Shown here: positions 6,981 through 7,497 of the stretch, in pieces
Position numbering within the stretch: position 1 is the stretch's first letter
Layout: every line of letters starts with the position of its first letter
DNA from: Acidovorax sp.
GTDB lineage: Bacteria > Pseudomonadota > Gammaproteobacteria > Burkholderiales > Burkholderiaceae_C
DNA: 7,497 nt
Reading direction: 5' to 3'
Assembly (NCBI GenBank): GCA_011620245.1
Contig: WOZN01000207.1
Coordinates: 1 to 7,497, forward strand
Made by a program: the position numbers and the translations under genes
Notes under the pieces: generated by a model
What the model was told of the DNA's origin: nothing
Database searches by the model: none
Seen by the model: only the letters and a program-made list of their open reading frames with translations

Positions 6981-7186
6981 GGATCGGGACTTGTGGGGAG
7001 CAGGGCAGGGCGGCGTTGCAGGTGCACGGTTGTGCATCGCATACCGGGATGGGCTTCGGTCTGGGGGCACCCAAATGGATCTGGGTCGAGGGCGATCAGG
7101 TCGGGCGCTGCTGACAGCAGTGTTGCGTTTTTGCACCCAGCTGGTGGTTTCGTGGAAATTGCTGGTAAGCCTTGATGGATTTTTGG
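6981..7186. other. No gene recognised
   Basis: All open frames here are short, start without ribosome binding sites and show no recognisable motif. On the minus strand the frame of the first pseudogene piece stays open to 7136, but I do not recognise the added residues. A 5-bp hairpin at 7108-7120 is followed by TTTTT at 7128-7132, too far for a good terminator. Base composition becomes A/T-richer from about 7140. Confidence 0.6.
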
Positions 7187-7220
7187 CGCATTATTTTCAA
7201 TAATTATGAGAAATTATGCG
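7187..7220. promoter_or_regulatory. 34-bp A/T-rich palindrome
   Basis: CGCATTATTT (7187-7196) and AAATTATGCG (7211-7220) are inverted repeats with one mismatched pair. Between them ATAATTAT (7200-7207) is a perfect palindrome on exactly the same centre (7203.5); only three base pairs on each side between core and arms break the symmetry. A nested, co-centred palindrome of this kind fits a dimeric protein operator or a recombination/partition site better than chance. Confidence 0.5.
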
Positions 7221-7245
7221 AGATTGCTCATCCGAGATTGTTCAT
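7219..7245 (+). repeat. 13-bp tandem direct repeat
   Basis: CGAGATTGCTCAT (7219-7231) and CGAGATTGTTCAT (7233-7245) match at 12 of 13 positions with one base between, a 14-bp period. It overlaps the right edge of the 34-bp palindrome by two bases. It may be a pair of protein-binding half sites or a small duplication. Confidence 0.65.
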
Positions 7246-7286
7246 AGGGACGCGCGGGGTGGCGTGGCGAGTTGCGCGGCAGATGG

Positions 7287-7320
7287 GGCAATGGTGAGAG
7301 GCAATAGCTGGGCCATTGCC
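7287..7320 (+). promoter_or_regulatory. Two mutually exclusive hairpins before a strong ribosome binding site
   Basis: GGCAATGG (7287-7294) can pair with CCATTGCC (7313-7320), 8 bp. A second GGCAAT (7300-7305) can pair with ATTGCC (7315-7320), 6 bp with a 9-base loop. Both use the same 3' arm, so only one can form. AAGGAGGG starts 4 bases later (7325-7332). The arrangement resembles a leader switch, but no ligand or trans factor is visible. Confidence 0.35.
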
Positions 7321-7338
7321 GCCGAAGGAGGGACCAAA

Positions 7339-7389
7339 ATGACCGCAAATCGTCCGCCAGCACCCGCGCAGGCCCAAAAGACCGGCTAA
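7339..7389 (+). CDS. Possible 16-residue leader peptide or gene remnant
   Basis: ATG at 7339 follows AAGGAGGG (7325-7332) by 6 bases, the strongest Shine-Dalgarno site in the window. It encodes MTANRPPAPAQAQKTG and stops at TAA (7387-7389). The peptide is Pro/Ala/Gln-rich and matches nothing I know. It could be a short leader peptide, the surviving start of a lost gene, or chance. The stop overlaps the ATG of the next small frame as TAATG, the usual sign of translational coupling. Confidence 0.3.
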   Translation: MTANRPPAPAQAQKTG

Positions 7390-7487
7390 TGGACAATCCC
7401 GGATTGCATCAAATGTGTTTTTTTGATGTCATGTTTGGTGCGATTGAACCTAAAAACGGCAGTTGGATGCGCCCGCCGGTGCCGTGA
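7389..7487 (+). CDS. Possible 32-residue small protein, coupled by TAATG
   Basis: The frame starts at the ATG that shares a base with the preceding stop and encodes 32 residues (MDNPGLHQMCFFDVMFGAIE and onward), ending at TGA 7485-7487. It has no ribosome binding site of its own and would depend on re-initiation after the 16-codon frame. No family is recognised. A hairpin (7407-7428) lies inside it. It may be a chance frame. Confidence 0.2.
   Translation: MDNPGLHQMCFFDVMFGAIEPKNGSWMRPPVP
7407..7428 (+). other. 7-bp hairpin with T-rich loop
   Basis: CATCAAA (7407-7413) is the inverted repeat of TTTGATG (7422-7428), with an 8-base loop TGTGTTTT. It lies in the A/T-rich right end. It could be a protein-binding dyad or an RNA hairpin; no T tract follows the stem, so a plus-strand terminator is unlikely. 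Confidence 0.4.
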
Positions 7488-7497
7488 TCGGGGTGCC

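Noticed and set aside
7108..7132. CTGCT/AGCAG hairpin followed by TTTTT as a terminator
   Set aside because: The stem is only 5 bp and the T run starts 7 bases after it, so it is too weak to call.
6952..7203. Plus-strand 83-codon frame
   Set aside because: It overlaps the ParB-like pseudogene antisense, lacks a ribosome site and has no recognisable similarity.
7214..7396. Minus-strand 60-codon frame at the right end
   Set aside because: It starts at TTG without a ribosome site and has no motif; its composition fits a chance frame.
1..7497. CRISPR arrays, tRNA or rRNA genes, complete insertion sequences
   Set aside because: No spaced identical repeats of CRISPR type, no cloverleaf with conserved tRNA arms, and no transposase frame were seen on either strand.

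Overview
The window reads as ordinary chromosome of a high-GC betaproteobacterium of the Comamonadaceae type (Acidovorax and relatives). The signs are GC-rich third codon positions, a small Trp-rich membrane protein of a betaproteobacterial family, a short repeat that I recall from Comamonadaceae intergenic regions, and very GC-rich leaders with a CACAAT-like -10 box close to the start codon. No database search was possible, so the organism is an inference.

Layout: 1-188 is a short non-coding element with 22-bp terminal inverted repeats and several nested hairpins, ending 71 bp before a full acetyl-CoA synthetase gene (acs, 260-2254, +). Two consecutive hairpins close acs, the first spanning its stop codon. 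Next comes a LapA-like small inner-membrane protein with a coiled-coil tail (2439-2906, +). A terminator at 2915-2956 serves the convergent periplasmic cytochrome c gene (2999-3304, -). A 117-bp divergent spacer leads to the Trp-rich small membrane protein (3422-3664, +). An 11-bp tandem repeat lies in the leader of dihydroxyacid dehydratase (ilvD, 3755-5611, +), which ends at a good terminator. Prolipoprotein diacylglyceryl transferase (lgt, 5804-6643, +) follows and is flanked by two oppositely oriented copies of a hairpin repeat.

From 6696 to the right end the character changes. There is a decayed minus-strand pseudogene of a ParB-N-domain plasmid partition/replication-related protein, with two frame breaks and an apparent internal deletion. 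About 500 bp without a convincing gene follow, but this stretch is rich in symmetry: a 34-bp palindrome, a 13-bp tandem direct repeat, two mutually exclusive hairpins in front of a very strong ribosome binding site, and two tiny ORFs overlapping at TAATG. This looks like accessory-element residue or the leader of a gene beyond the window.

The intact genes are mostly housekeeping (acetate activation, electron transfer, branched-chain amino acid synthesis, lipoprotein maturation) and do not form one pathway; each appears to be its own transcription unit. I found no clear new defence or metabolic system. The most unusual material is the 1-188 element, the inverted repeats around lgt, and the structured right end.
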